Origin: Bacilli bacterium
Lineage (GTDB): Bacteria; Bacillota_I; Bacilli_A; RFN20; CAG-826
Length of the DNA: 9,840 nt
NCBI GenBank assembly: GCA_024693415.1
Contig: JAILKX010000043.1
Coordinates: 1-9,840 of the forward strand
Direction of reading: 5' to 3'
Below the pieces are notes generated by a model that did no database searches, had not been told where the DNA came from, and saw only the letters and a list, made by a program, of their open reading frames with translations. The position numbers and the translations under genes are program-made. Within the stretch, counting starts at the first letter, position 1. Each line of letters begins with the position of its first letter. Shown in pieces: positions 1 to 7,058 of this stretch.

Positions 1-1
1 T

Positions 2-715
2 TTGTGCCTGATCCTAAGGACCGACGTCTTGACCGGATCCCAGAAGACCAGGGAAATCGAAACGATGAACGCGGTCTTAGACGCCCAGCAGAAGCAATTC
101 GAAGACTCCAAGCAATCGATTGCGCTCATCAACGCCAAAGTCCACGACATCAAGCACAGGATCGACGACTTCGGCGATAAGGTCGCCGCCGATACGCTCG
201 ACCAGCTCAAATCCTCGATTGAGATCTACGACCGCCCCTTCAATACAGGTTCTCAGGTTTTGGACACCATCCTCTATTCCAAGTCGCTCGAATGCGAAGC
301 CGCCGGCATCAAGCTCACCGTCATCGGCAACGGCGCCCCGCTCCACTTCATCCCCTCGAGCAAGCGGTTTTACCTCTTCTCCAACATCATCGATAATGCA
401 ATCGAGGCGACCCATGACATCAAAAACGAGGAAAAGAAGATCGTCGGGTTGGCCCTTCGCCAGGAGGGTGATAACTTCCTCATCGAGGAATACAATTACT
501 TTGAGGGCGAGAGGAAAATCCAGGGGCAGGACTATCAGACGACCAAGCGGGACACCAAACAGAAGCATGGGCTCGGGATCAAATCCATCCGCGCCTTCGC
601 CGAAGAATACGGCGGCAAGGTCGAGATATCGATCAAGCGTGACATGTTCTTCATAACCGTGACCATCCCACTAAAAGAAAAAGGACCGAAGGCCCTTATG
701 GATCATGCCAAATAA
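2..715 (+). CDS. GHKL-type sensor histidine kinase, C-terminal part (partial at 5' end)
   Basis: Cytoplasmic catalytic part of a membrane sensor kinase that autophosphorylates on His and passes the phosphate to a response regulator, usually of LytTR type in this family (AgrC/ComD/VirS-like). The reading frame is open to the window edge, so the N-terminal membrane sensor region lies outside. Visible from residue 1 of the fragment: a charged, probably coiled-coil linker (about 15-45), the H-box HDIKHR with phospho-acceptor His48, the N-box NIIDNAIEA (128-136) and the G-box TTKRDTKQKHGLGIKSI (180-196) of the ATP-binding fold. These three boxes in this spacing are typical of the GHKL/HATPase_c_5 group rather than classical HisKA kinases. 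No response regulator gene is in the window. Stop TAA is followed at once by a terminator, and the next gene converges. Family assignment is firm; the signal sensed cannot be read. Confidence 0.9.
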   Translation: MCLILRTDVLTGSQKTREIETMNAVLDAQQKQFEDSKQSIALINAKVHDIKHRIDDFGDKVAADTLDQLKSSIEIYDRPFNTGSQVLDTILYSKSLECEAAGIKLTVIGNGAPLHFIPSSKRFYLFSNIIDNAIEATHDIKNEEKKIVGLALRQEGDNFLIEEYNYFEGERKIQGQDYQTTKRDTKQKHGLGIKSIRAFAEEYGGKVEISIKRDMFFITVTIPLKEKGPKALMDHAK

Positions 716-737
716 GCGGATGTCATTCCGCTTTTTT
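714..737 (+). terminator. Rho-independent terminator of the kinase gene, overlapping the convergent gene end
   Basis: AAGCGGA (714-720), a six-base loop, TCCGCTT (727-733), then four more T. The stem is perfect over seven base pairs. It begins inside the kinase TAA and spans the TGA of the minus-strand isomerase (723-725). On the minus strand the same stem is followed by TTATTT, so it may work weakly in both directions. Confidence 0.85.
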
Positions 738-1583
738 GATGCCTTTGATGTACTTGGCCGAGCGCTTTGCCGAAGCGATGGGGTCGTCCGCAAAATAATT
801 TCGGTGCTGCTCAAGGATGACCGCATCGACGTTCTGGGCCACCGCTTGCTTCAATAACAAAGGCAGGTTCATCGATCCTTCGCCGAGCTCAATGGCGTCG
901 GCTTTCACGATCGGAGTGATATAAGGCCCTTTTTTGCGGCAGCCCCTGTCGCATACGTGATATAGCTTCATCCTATTTCCGAGCTTTTTCATCCAGGCTA
1001 AAGCATCCGCCCCCGCTTCCGTCGCCCAATAGGAATCGAATTCGAAATTCACCCACTCGGGATTGAGCCCTTCTAGGAGGACGTCGAAGGCTTTGGTGGT
1101 CTCATCCACGGATTGGAATTCGGCGGAATGGTTGTGGTATAGAAGCGAAATCCCTTGCGCCTTTAGATTGCGGCCCGCCCTATTTAAGCGGACGATGAGC
1201 TTGCCGATCTCGCCTTCGTCGTCGTAAGAGAAGTTATACATGCCGGTCACAACGATGTAACGGGGCGCGTATTTTGTGATTTCCTCCTCCACTTTGGCGA
1301 AGTCATTCTCCAGGGTTCCAAGGTCCTCGTGGATCGAGATGACCTTCATCTGCGCTTCGGCGATGATCTTCTCCCAAGGAAGCTTTTGGCTCTTCTCGAT
1401 GCCCATGCCGGACACCTTGAGCAGCGTGCGGGCGATAAGCGGCGTCTTGCGGATCATGAATCCGTTGAGCTCTATCGCCTGAAAGCCGGCTTCGCTAAGC
1501 GAAAATAAGCCGCGCTGAACAATATTCTCGTTCTTGCAGATGCTGCCAAGCTGAAGCTGTTGTATACCGAAAACGAATTCCAT
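723..1583 (-). CDS. Sugar phosphate isomerase/epimerase (xylose-isomerase-like TIM barrel)
   Basis: Soluble 286-residue protein of the AP-endonuclease-2/xylose-isomerase-like superfamily, whose members isomerise or dehydrate sugars and inositol derivatives using a metal in a TIM barrel. The length is normal for the family. Family signatures in order: GIQQLQLG near the N terminus, AIELNGF (36-42), ISIHEDLG (82-89), YHNHSAEF (149-156), FEFDSYW (180-186), YHVCD (208-212), ELGEGSMNLP (232-241) and VILEQH (255-260). Likely metal or substrate ligands are His150/His152/Glu155, Asp183, His209 and Glu258, placed by position in the family. The start ATG gives a sensible N-terminal beta strand, but no strong ribosome binding site sits at normal distance; an AGAAGG lies about 20 bases upstream. 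The gene stands alone, convergent with the kinase and downstream of the esterase terminator, so it probably has its own promoter in the spacer. Substrate unknown; the IolE/inosose dehydratase-like group is a close alternative. Confidence 0.85.
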   Translation of the reverse strand: MEFVFGIQQLQLGSICKNENIVQRGLFSLSEAGFQAIELNGFMIRKTPLIARTLLKVSGMGIEKSQKLPWEKIIAEAQMKVISIHEDLGTLENDFAKVEEEITKYAPRYIVVTGMYNFSYDDEGEIGKLIVRLNRAGRNLKAQGISLLYHNHSAEFQSVDETTKAFDVLLEGLNPEWVNFEFDSYWATEAGADALAWMKKLGNRMKLYHVCDRGCRKKGPYITPIVKADAIELGEGSMNLPLLLKQAVAQNVDAVILEQHRNYFADDPIASAKRSAKYIKGIKKAE

Positions 1584-1756
1584 CGCCCATATGATAAAAA
1601 GTTAAGCCTTCTATCTCAGACGTTGGACAAAAACTAACAAGCAGAGGTCAAAAATTGCATGCCTTATATAAGCGTGAAAGAAAGCAAAAAATACGTTAAT
1701 CGCAAAGCGCCTCCGTTGCTTCAGCGCTCTCTGCGTCTTGGGATTTATAAATATCG
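1584..1756. other. Short intergenic spacer with no gene seen
   Basis: AT-rich spacer between the esterase terminator and the isomerase start. I see no convincing gene. It holds a small dyad (AAGCGC near 1706 with GCGCT near 1727) and, read on the minus strand, several weak TTGNNN and TATCAT-like boxes that could drive the isomerase. None is good enough to call a promoter. Confidence 0.4.
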
Positions 1757-1800
1757 AAAATAAAAATCCGCGGGGGACATGTATGCGTTCTCCGCGGATT
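1757..1800 (-). terminator. Strong rho-independent terminator ending the STAS/NRPS/esterase operon
   Basis: Read on the minus strand: AATCCGCGG (1800-1792), an 18-base loop (1791-1774), the perfect complement CCGCGGATT (1773-1765), then a T-rich tract with one A. It starts three bases after the esterase stop codon. The loop carries most of one copy of the dispersed 25-nt repeat, and the 3' arm forms its last part. Confidence 0.9.
1765..1789 (-). repeat. Dispersed 25-nt repeat, copy 1 (in terminator loop and 3' arm)
   Basis: Minus-strand AACGCATACATGTCC (1789-1775), then four bases, then CGGATT (1770-1765). The core matches 14 of 15 bases with the copy at 8917-8931, and CGGA sits at the same distance as in the two other intergenic copies. 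Confidence 0.65.
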
Positions 1801-1803
1801 CGG

Positions 1804-3483
1804 TTAACTGATCTTCTTCTCGGATACCAAGAACGAGATTGCATTGAACGAGGCGTTGACCAAGGATTTTGTTTTCGTGAACAGCGACATGTCGAGGTCG
1901 ACGTTCGCGAGCCCCGGGTTGATCATGTATTTGACGACCGGGGTAAGGAGCTCCCTCTGTTTTTGCAGCGGGTCGCTCACGACTGTCCACCCTTCTTTTT
2001 GGATGGTCATCGTATTTCTGGATTCGCCGTCGTATTTTTTCCATTCGATACCATCGCAGGACGGATCGCCGGACCTAGCAAAGCTAGCCCAGGCCTTCGC
2101 GGTCTGCCTGGCGAGCCCTTCATCGGCCTTTTCGCCTGTGTAGACGGTATCCTCGATGTTATAGAAAACGTAGGCGAGCTCGACGGCGTGGCAGGCTTTG
2201 TAAAGGTCGATCTTCGACTCCTCCTGCCAGTAATACATGTACATGTTCCCACCGTTTTTGGCATGGGCCTCGGCTTGGACGATGGCCGGGAGACGGAACA
2301 TGGTCTCGTTATAAAATTCGGTGACCTTGTTCACGCGGTTGCCCTCGATGAGCTTCATGAACTCTTTGACGCGGGGCTTATCCTCTTCGCCGACGGTTTT
2401 GACGTCGCCTTTGAATTTGATGGGCATGCCTAGGCAATACTGAAACAATCCACCCAGTTCGCCGATCCAATAGTGCATCTCGTTGGCGTTGGTGCCGAAG
2501 ATCATATCGATGTCTTTGGTCTCGCCATTGCGATAAGGCTCATATGGGTCGAGCGGAATGTAGCGGCCATCCCTCATCGGGAAGTTATTGTAGTCGTTCA
2601 GCGGTTGGTTCAATTTGGAGATTTCCTCTTCTGAAAGCGCCATTAACGCATACACGTCCTCGCTCTTTGCCTCTTTTATGAGGCGATCGGTAAGCTCTTT
2701 GCACTCCTCTTTGGAGTAGGTGAGGGCTAGCGATCCAGACTCGGCGATGACGCGCTTGAACAGCCTTTTGGCCTCCTTCATGATCGGGAGGATGGAGACG
2801 CTTCCGCCGCCGGCGGATTCGCCGAAGACGGTCACGTTATGGATGTCACCCCCTAACGCAGCCCCGTTCTTTTGGATCCAGCGAAGGGCCTCGATCTGAT
2901 CCAACAGGCCAAGGTTCGGCGCATCGGGGAAATCCTCGCCGCCTTTGAGGTAGCTGAGGTCAAGGAATCCGAGGATGCCGGTGCGGTAAGCGATCGTGAT
3001 CAAAATAATGTCAGGGTTCAGGCTTACGAAGTTATAGCCATCATAAAGCGGGTCAGCCGTGCCTCCCCAGCCATAGGAGCCGCCATGGATGAAGACCATG
3101 ATCGGTTTGTTCTTCGCCGCGCACGCGTCATTAATCCATATATTTAGATATAGGCAGTCCTCGCTTTGCGGGTAGCAGGACGCGCGCTCGGAAAAGATTT
3201 GGGTCTGAATGGGCGACTTGGCGTTGAAATATGCCTCGCGGACTTCATTTCCGTCTGAGGTAGGCTCGGGTTTCTTCCACCTTCTCTCCCCCACTGGCGG
3301 CAAAGCGAAAGGAATCCCCCTGAATGCGCGGACGGTGCCCTGCATCTTTGGAACGAAAGTCCCGTTTGCGCACTTGATGGAATGAGAGGGGTCGGGGTCG
3401 ACTTCGAGCACATGGTTTTCCCCATACAGGGCACCCATCTGCTTGATGTTAGCCTCGACTTGCCTTTGCTGCTCTTTGGTCAT
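1804..3483 (-). CDS. Type B carboxylesterase (alpha/beta hydrolase, para-nitrobenzyl esterase-like)
   Basis: Serine hydrolase of 559 residues, the usual length for the carboxylesterase type B family; it hydrolyses carboxylic esters or related acyl bonds. Seen in order: FRGIPFALPPVGERRW (54-69), EDCLYLNIW (108-116), the oxyanion-hole stretch VFIHGGSYGWGG (130-141), the nucleophile elbow GESAGG with Ser223, the acid residue Glu335 in GTNANE, and the catalytic His432 in CHAVE. The full Ser-Glu-His triad is therefore present. No signal peptide, so probably cytosolic. The C-terminal stretch after residue 515 is less typical. Its ATG shares one base with the TAA of the synthetase gene (TAATG, 3485-3481 on the minus strand), which points to translational coupling and a joint function, for example release or trimming of the synthetase product. 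That role is inferred; a broad-specificity detoxifying esterase is the alternative. The gene also contains an exact 15-base match (2645-2659) to the core of the dispersed repeat. Confidence 0.92.
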   Translation of the reverse strand: MTKEQQRQVEANIKQMGALYGENHVLEVDPDPSHSIKCANGTFVPKMQGTVRAFRGIPFALPPVGERRWKKPEPTSDGNEVREAYFNAKSPIQTQIFSERASCYPQSEDCLYLNIWINDACAAKNKPIMVFIHGGSYGWGGTADPLYDGYNFVSLNPDIILITIAYRTGILGFLDLSYLKGGEDFPDAPNLGLLDQIEALRWIQKNGAALGGDIHNVTVFGESAGGGSVSILPIMKEAKRLFKRVIAESGSLALTYSKEECKELTDRLIKEAKSEDVYALMALSEEEISKLNQPLNDYNNFPMRDGRYIPLDPYEPYRNGETKDIDMIFGTNANEMHYWIGELGGLFQYCLGMPIKFKGDVKTVGEEDKPRVKEFMKLIEGNRVNKVTEFYNETMFRLPAIVQAEAHAKNGGNMYMYYWQEESKIDLYKACHAVELAYVFYNIEDTVYTGEKADEGLARQTAKAWASFARSGDPSCDGIEWKKYDGESRNTMTIQKEGWTVVSDPLQKQRELLTPVVKYMINPGLANVDLDMSLFTKTKSLVNASFNAISFLVSEKKIS

Positions 3484-6470
3484 TATTTCTTTTTCTTGAA
3501 GATGGAGATGATTTTCGCGAAGAAGTTTTGCTTATCGGCGAGTTTCTTGCGAAGGTCGGCGATGGTGATATCTTCCTGAGAATTGTGGGTGACGAGGGCT
3601 TGGGCGGTGTTCACGAAGATGTCGCGGAACTTCTCGATGCTCTCGCGGGTATAGCGGCTGGCCGCATAGTCGATCATGAGGACCAGGCCTTCTTTGCCGT
3701 CGAGGATTTCCATATCGAGGATCGACTGGGAAGCCGCCTGGTTCTGACGGATGTCGACGGTTTCGATGTTCATTCCGCCGGCGCCGCCCATATCGCGGAT
3801 ATCCTGCTGGTAAAGCAAATAGGCGCTTTCGGCGTCTCCGACCTGGTTCGAGGTATCGACATAGGCATAGCAGCTATGCTCGATGCCGCCTTGGACTTGG
3901 TTATGGACTTCGGCGTAGTAATCGCGGAGCGTCATCTCGGGCTTGAAGCGGATGCCGATCGGAAGGTCGCGGAACAACAATCCGACGGTGGACATCGTCT
4001 GGACGTCTTCGCGGCCGTTGTAGATCCAGGAGATCTTGACGTTGTCGGCTTTGTTGTAGAGCGAGATGGAGAGCATCGCGACCGCGATGAAGAATTCGTT
4101 GCGGCTGATGCGGCATTCGCGCTCCATTGCATTCATCTGCGGCTGCTCGATGTTGAGCGGCACGAAGAGCTCGCCGAGGTCGTTTTCGCGCGAGGTATGA
4201 TCGATTTTCGGGTAGTTGGACCACTCGACGTTGTCATAGAGGTCCTCGAAATATTTCTTCGATTCAAGATAGAAATCGGTCTTCGCGGCCTCTTCGCGGC
4301 GGGCGAGCATCAGATAATAGAAGTCGGGATCCGGCTGCATGCCCATATAGGCTTTGCCGATGTTGCCCATGAGGACCTTGAGCGAGGTGCCGTCGAACAG
4401 GGTGTGGTGAACCTCGAAGAAGAGATAGCCGTATTTCTCGGTTTCAAACAGACGGCAGCGATAAAGTTTGCCGCCGATGATCTTGAACGGCATAACGAGG
4501 TTGTCCTTGAGGGTCTCAAATTCGAATTCGGTGAGTTTCTCGACCTTGATGGGCTCAAAGACATCGGGGGTGTAGCGCTGGATGATCTCGCCATCCTTGT
4601 TGAAATGGAAGGTGGTGAGGAGAGCCGGGTGATTGCGGATGACCGCGCCCATCGCCTCCGCCATCTTCTCGAGGTCGAATCCCTCTTTCTCGACCTTGAG
4701 CATCGAGAAGAGGTTGTACATCGTGGACTTCGGGGTATAGAGCTGATAGTCGATCATGTAAAGCTGCTCAGCGGTGAGCGGATGATCGACCTTCATCGCG
4801 GCGGCGTTTTTGGCTTCCGGCGACTCGCCGTCGTCGTTGGCGTGGTTCTCTTCGTAGAGTTTTGCAATCTTTTCGGGGGTTCTGCCACGGAAAATCTCGC
4901 TGGCGTTTAATCCGGGGAGTTCGGCGTTGGTGATGACTTGGATTGAGCCAAGCGAGTCTCCGCCGAGCTCATAGAAGTCGTCGTGGATGCCGATCTTCTC
5001 AACCTTCAAAACGGCGGCCATCGCATTGCAGATCTTCTCTTCAATCTCGTTGGTCGGGGCCACATAATCGGTCTTGAAGCTCGAGGCGTCGGGTTTCGGG
5101 AGGGCCTTGCGGTCCAGTTTGCCATTAGCCTTAAGCGGGGCCTTGTCGATCTTGATGAAGAAGGCAGGGATCATGTAATACGGGAGGCGGCGCATCAATT
5201 GCTGACGCACTTCCTCGGGGTCGAACTTAACGTCCTGGGTGAAGTAAGCGGCGAGGTAGCTCTTATTGGCTTCTTCGAATCCGCGGGCCGCGACCCAGTC
5301 GACTTTGAGAACCGCTTTGACGGCGGCTTCGATTTCGGCCGGCTCAATGCGGTTGCCGTTGATCTTGATCATATCGCCTGAGCGGCCGAGCAAGACGTAG
5401 TTGCCGTTTTCGTCTTTCCTGGCAAGGTCGCCGGTATGGTAGACGCCATTGACGAAGGCCTTCGCGGTCTCTTCGGGCAGGTTCATATAGCCGCGGACGT
5501 AGGGATTGACGAAGCAAAGCTCGCCGGTTTCGCCTTCGGGCACTTCGTTGCCGTCTTCGCCGATGAGGGTGATCTTGGTCTCGACTTCGGGTTTGCCGAT
5601 CGGGCAGGTCTCGTAGGACTTGTCGATCTTGAAAACGCCGACGGCAAAGCCGGATTCGGAGCATGCGTAGATATTGATGAGTTCTAGGTTCTTGTTATAG
5701 ACGTTGTTCGCCGGTTCGCTGCCGACGAAGAGCATTCTGAGGAACGGTCCGGTCGAATTGCCAAGCATCCTCACGTACGACGGGGTGAGGAAGGTGATGG
5801 AGATGCGCTTCTCGAAGAAGAACATCTTGAGGGCCATCGGATTCTTGATGGTCGCATAGGAAACGACGAAGGTCTTGCCGTTATGGATGCTGAGCGCCTT
5901 GAGGATGACGATGACCGAGGCGACGAAGTTCATCGGGGCAAGGAGGGCGAGGCGGTCTTTTCCGGTGAACGGGGTCTCGCCGTTGACGCGGATCGAATTG
6001 ATCGCGCGCTCAAGGTTGCCGTATTCGTGGAGGACGCCTTTGGGATTTCCGGTGGTGCCGGAAGTATAGATCGCGTAAGCCGCGGCGTGCGGTTCAAGCG
6101 GCTCGAACCCAGGGATGGGCTCGGTCTTCATGATCTCGTCCCAATTGGATCCGCTGATCTCGAGTTTGCAGCCGCAGTCCTTGCGGATGTATTCGATGCG
6201 CTCAGGGGCATAGGTATCTTCGACGAGCGCCCAAGCCGCGCCGGCTTTCCAAATGCCGATCATCGCGATGATGGGGAGGACGCCGCGGGGCAGATCGATG
6301 AGGACGAAGCTCTCTTTGCCGATGCCGTGGTTTTTCAGATAGGCATAGATGCGGCCGGACATGTCGTCCAGTTGAGAGTAGGTGATGCCTTTGCCGTGGG
6401 ATTCGTCAAAGATGATTGCGCTATTGGGCGTCTCCGCGGCAAAAGCAGCGATTTGCTCAAGGATATACAT
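3483..6470 (-). CDS. Nonribosomal peptide synthetase-like protein, adenylation-carrier-condensation (A-T-C)
   Basis: A 995-residue single-module enzyme. The adenylation domain (about 1-460) shows A3 YTSGTTGNPKGV (135-146), an A5 region reading NIYACSESG (266-274) instead of YGPTE, A7 YHTGDL (344-349), A8 GRSGDMIKINGNRIEPAE (362-379) and A10 ANGKLDR with catalytic Lys451. The carrier domain (about 470-545) has DDFYELGGDSL with the phosphopantetheine Ser506. The condensation domain (about 560-975) has HHTLFDG (688-694, catalytic second His689) and NGRED followed by VGLLFRDLPI (818-838). The tail is amphipathic and ends in KKKK. There is no thioesterase or reductase domain. A terminal C domain without a starting one suggests that a self-loaded acyl group is joined to an amine from elsewhere. 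By eye, the Asp that binds the alpha-amine in GrsA (235) is Val183 here, and the other pocket positions are mostly hydrophobic, which argues against an ordinary alpha-amino acid. Ribosome binding site GAGGAA lies 5 bases before ATG, 12 bp after the STAS stop. Substrate and product unknown. Confidence 0.93.
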   Translation of the reverse strand: MYILEQIAAFAAETPNSAIIFDESHGKGITYSQLDDMSGRIYAYLKNHGIGKESFVLIDLPRGVLPIIAMIGIWKAGAAWALVEDTYAPERIEYIRKDCGCKLEISGSNWDEIMKTEPIPGFEPLEPHAAAYAIYTSGTTGNPKGVLHEYGNLERAINSIRVNGETPFTGKDRLALLAPMNFVASVIVILKALSIHNGKTFVVSYATIKNPMALKMFFFEKRISITFLTPSYVRMLGNSTGPFLRMLFVGSEPANNVYNKNLELINIYACSESGFAVGVFKIDKSYETCPIGKPEVETKITLIGEDGNEVPEGETGELCFVNPYVRGYMNLPEETAKAFVNGVYHTGDLARKDENGNYVLLGRSGDMIKINGNRIEPAEIEAAVKAVLKVDWVAARGFEEANKSYLAAYFTQDVKFDPEEVRQQLMRRLPYYMIPAFFIKIDKAPLKANGKLDRKALPKPDASSFKTDYVAPTNEIEEKICNAMAAVLKVEKIGIHDDFYELGGDSLGSIQVITNAELPGLNASEIFRGRTPEKIAKLYEENHANDDGESPEAKNAAAMKVDHPLTAEQLYMIDYQLYTPKSTMYNLFSMLKVEKEGFDLEKMAEAMGAVIRNHPALLTTFHFNKDGEIIQRYTPDVFEPIKVEKLTEFEFETLKDNLVMPFKIIGGKLYRCRLFETEKYGYLFFEVHHTLFDGTSLKVLMGNIGKAYMGMQPDPDFYYLMLARREEAAKTDFYLESKKYFEDLYDNVEWSNYPKIDHTSRENDLGELFVPLNIEQPQMNAMERECRISRNEFFIAVAMLSISLYNKADNVKISWIYNGREDVQTMSTVGLLFRDLPIGIRFKPEMTLRDYYAEVHNQVQGGIEHSCYAYVDTSNQVGDAESAYLLYQQDIRDMGGAGGMNIETVDIRQNQAASQSILDMEILDGKEGLVLMIDYAASRYTRESIEKFRDIFVNTAQALVTHNSQEDITIADLRKKLADKQNFFAKIISIFKKKK

Positions 6471-6482
6471 ATGTGTTCCTCT

Positions 6483-6782
6483 TTAGTCTTCGATGGTGAA
6501 GATCTCGTTGAATCCAGTCATCGTAAAGATATCCATGACATCCTTGATGACGTGGCGGATGATCAACTGCCCTTCTTCGGCCATGGTCTTATGGGCCAAA
6601 AGGAGGACGCGAAGACCGGCGGAGGAGACGTAATCGACTTTGCCCAAATCGATGATGAGCGTCTTGATGCCGGAGAGGTTTTCGGTCAGAAATTTGTTGA
6701 ATTCCGGAGCGGTGATGGTGTCGAGTCTGCCGCTGAGTTCCACTAAAAGCTCAGAGCCGTTTTGTTTCTTGGTGATCGTCAT
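6483..6782 (-). CDS. STAS-domain protein (anti-sigma factor antagonist-like)
   Basis: A 99-residue single STAS domain, like SpoIIAA/RsbV, which bind a partner-switching kinase/anti-sigma factor and are controlled by Ser phosphorylation. Visible: beta strands ELLVELSGRLD (11-21) and TLIIDLGKVDYVSSAGLRVL (41-60), with Ser53-Ser54 at the usual phosphorylation site, then helix and strand to the C terminus. Length is typical. An upstream in-frame ATG at 6834-6836 would add 18 residues, but it lies upstream of the TATAAT box; the chosen ATG has AAAAGGAA seven bases away. No partner kinase or phosphatase gene is in the window. It is the first gene of the operon with the synthetase, so it could regulate that pathway or only share its transcription. 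The phosphosite is conserved by position; its use is inferred. Confidence 0.88.
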   Translation of the reverse strand: MTITKKQNGSELLVELSGRLDTITAPEFNKFLTENLSGIKTLIIDLGKVDYVSSAGLRVLLLAHKTMAEEGQLIIRHVIKDVMDIFTMTGFNEIFTIED

Positions 6783-6789
6783 AACAATG

Positions 6790-6797
6790 TTCCTTTT
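6790..6797 (-). promoter_or_regulatory. Ribosome binding site that fixes the STAS start
   Basis: Minus-strand AAAAGGAA, seven bases before the ATG at 6782. It decides for this start over the in-frame ATG at 6836, which would lie upstream of the -10 box. Confidence 0.75.
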
Positions 6798-6804
6798 CTG
6801 AGTA

Positions 6805-6833
6805 ATTATACTCCCACGCCCCGAATGGGTAAT
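6805..6833 (-). promoter_or_regulatory. Promoter of the STAS/NRPS/esterase operon
   Basis: Minus-strand perfect TATAAT (6810-6805) about 22 bases upstream of the STAS ATG. The -35 position at 17-bp spacing reads ATTACC and is poor, so the promoter may need an activator or use an atypical sigma factor. The predicted leader is short, about 15 bases. Confidence 0.6.
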
Positions 6834-6849
6834 CACTTAAATAGTGATT
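6831..6849. promoter_or_regulatory. Inverted repeat overlapping the -35 region, candidate operator
   Basis: AATCACT (6831-6837), five bases, then its exact complement AGTGATT (6843-6849). It overlaps and extends upstream of the -35 position of the STAS operon promoter, a typical place for a dimeric regulator. No regulator gene is identifiable in the window. Confidence 0.45.
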
Positions 6850-6996
6850 TTGCTCAATGATTCAAAAATGGTCGCATACAGTGCCTGGGCTTGCCCAAAC
6901 CAAGGGAACGAAGAAAACAATTTCAGCGCCCGTCGAGAAGGCGAAAACATAAAAAGACGCGACCCATGTATCAATATTCGGCGCGAACACTATTTT

Positions 6997-7028
6997 TTGT
7001 CGTTTAGCGCGCTTGCGACCTATATAAT
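6997..7028 (+). promoter_or_regulatory. Probable promoter of the channel gene
   Basis: Overlapping -10 candidates TATATA (7021-7026) and TATAAT (7023-7028), with TTGTCG at 6997-7002 as -35. Spacing is 18 or 20 bp depending on the -10 chosen. The gene starts 30 bases further, preceded by AGGGGG. The rest of the divergent spacer (6850-6996) shows only a small TGGGC/GCCCA dyad and no gene. Confidence 0.5.
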
Positions 7029-7058
7029 GATGGCAACATCCATGCAGGGGGTCCACGC

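Noticed and set aside
1738..2433. A 231-codon plus-strand open frame across the operon terminator and esterase end
   Set aside because: It runs through a strong minus-strand terminator and the esterase coding part; composition is mirror-like.
3528..4910. A 460-codon open frame on the plus strand opposite the synthetase
   Set aside because: It is antisense to well-conserved carrier and condensation domains, has a D/E/H/V-rich mirrored composition and no known domain or ribosome binding site. It reflects biased codon use on the real strand.
5883..6746. A 287-codon plus-strand open frame opposite the adenylation domain and STAS gene
   Set aside because: Same mirror effect; it crosses two real minus-strand genes with clear motifs and has no domain of its own.
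6783..6836. N-terminal extension of the STAS protein to the ATG at 6836
   Set aside because: That start lies upstream of the TATAAT box, and the downstream ATG has a good ribosome binding site and matches family length.
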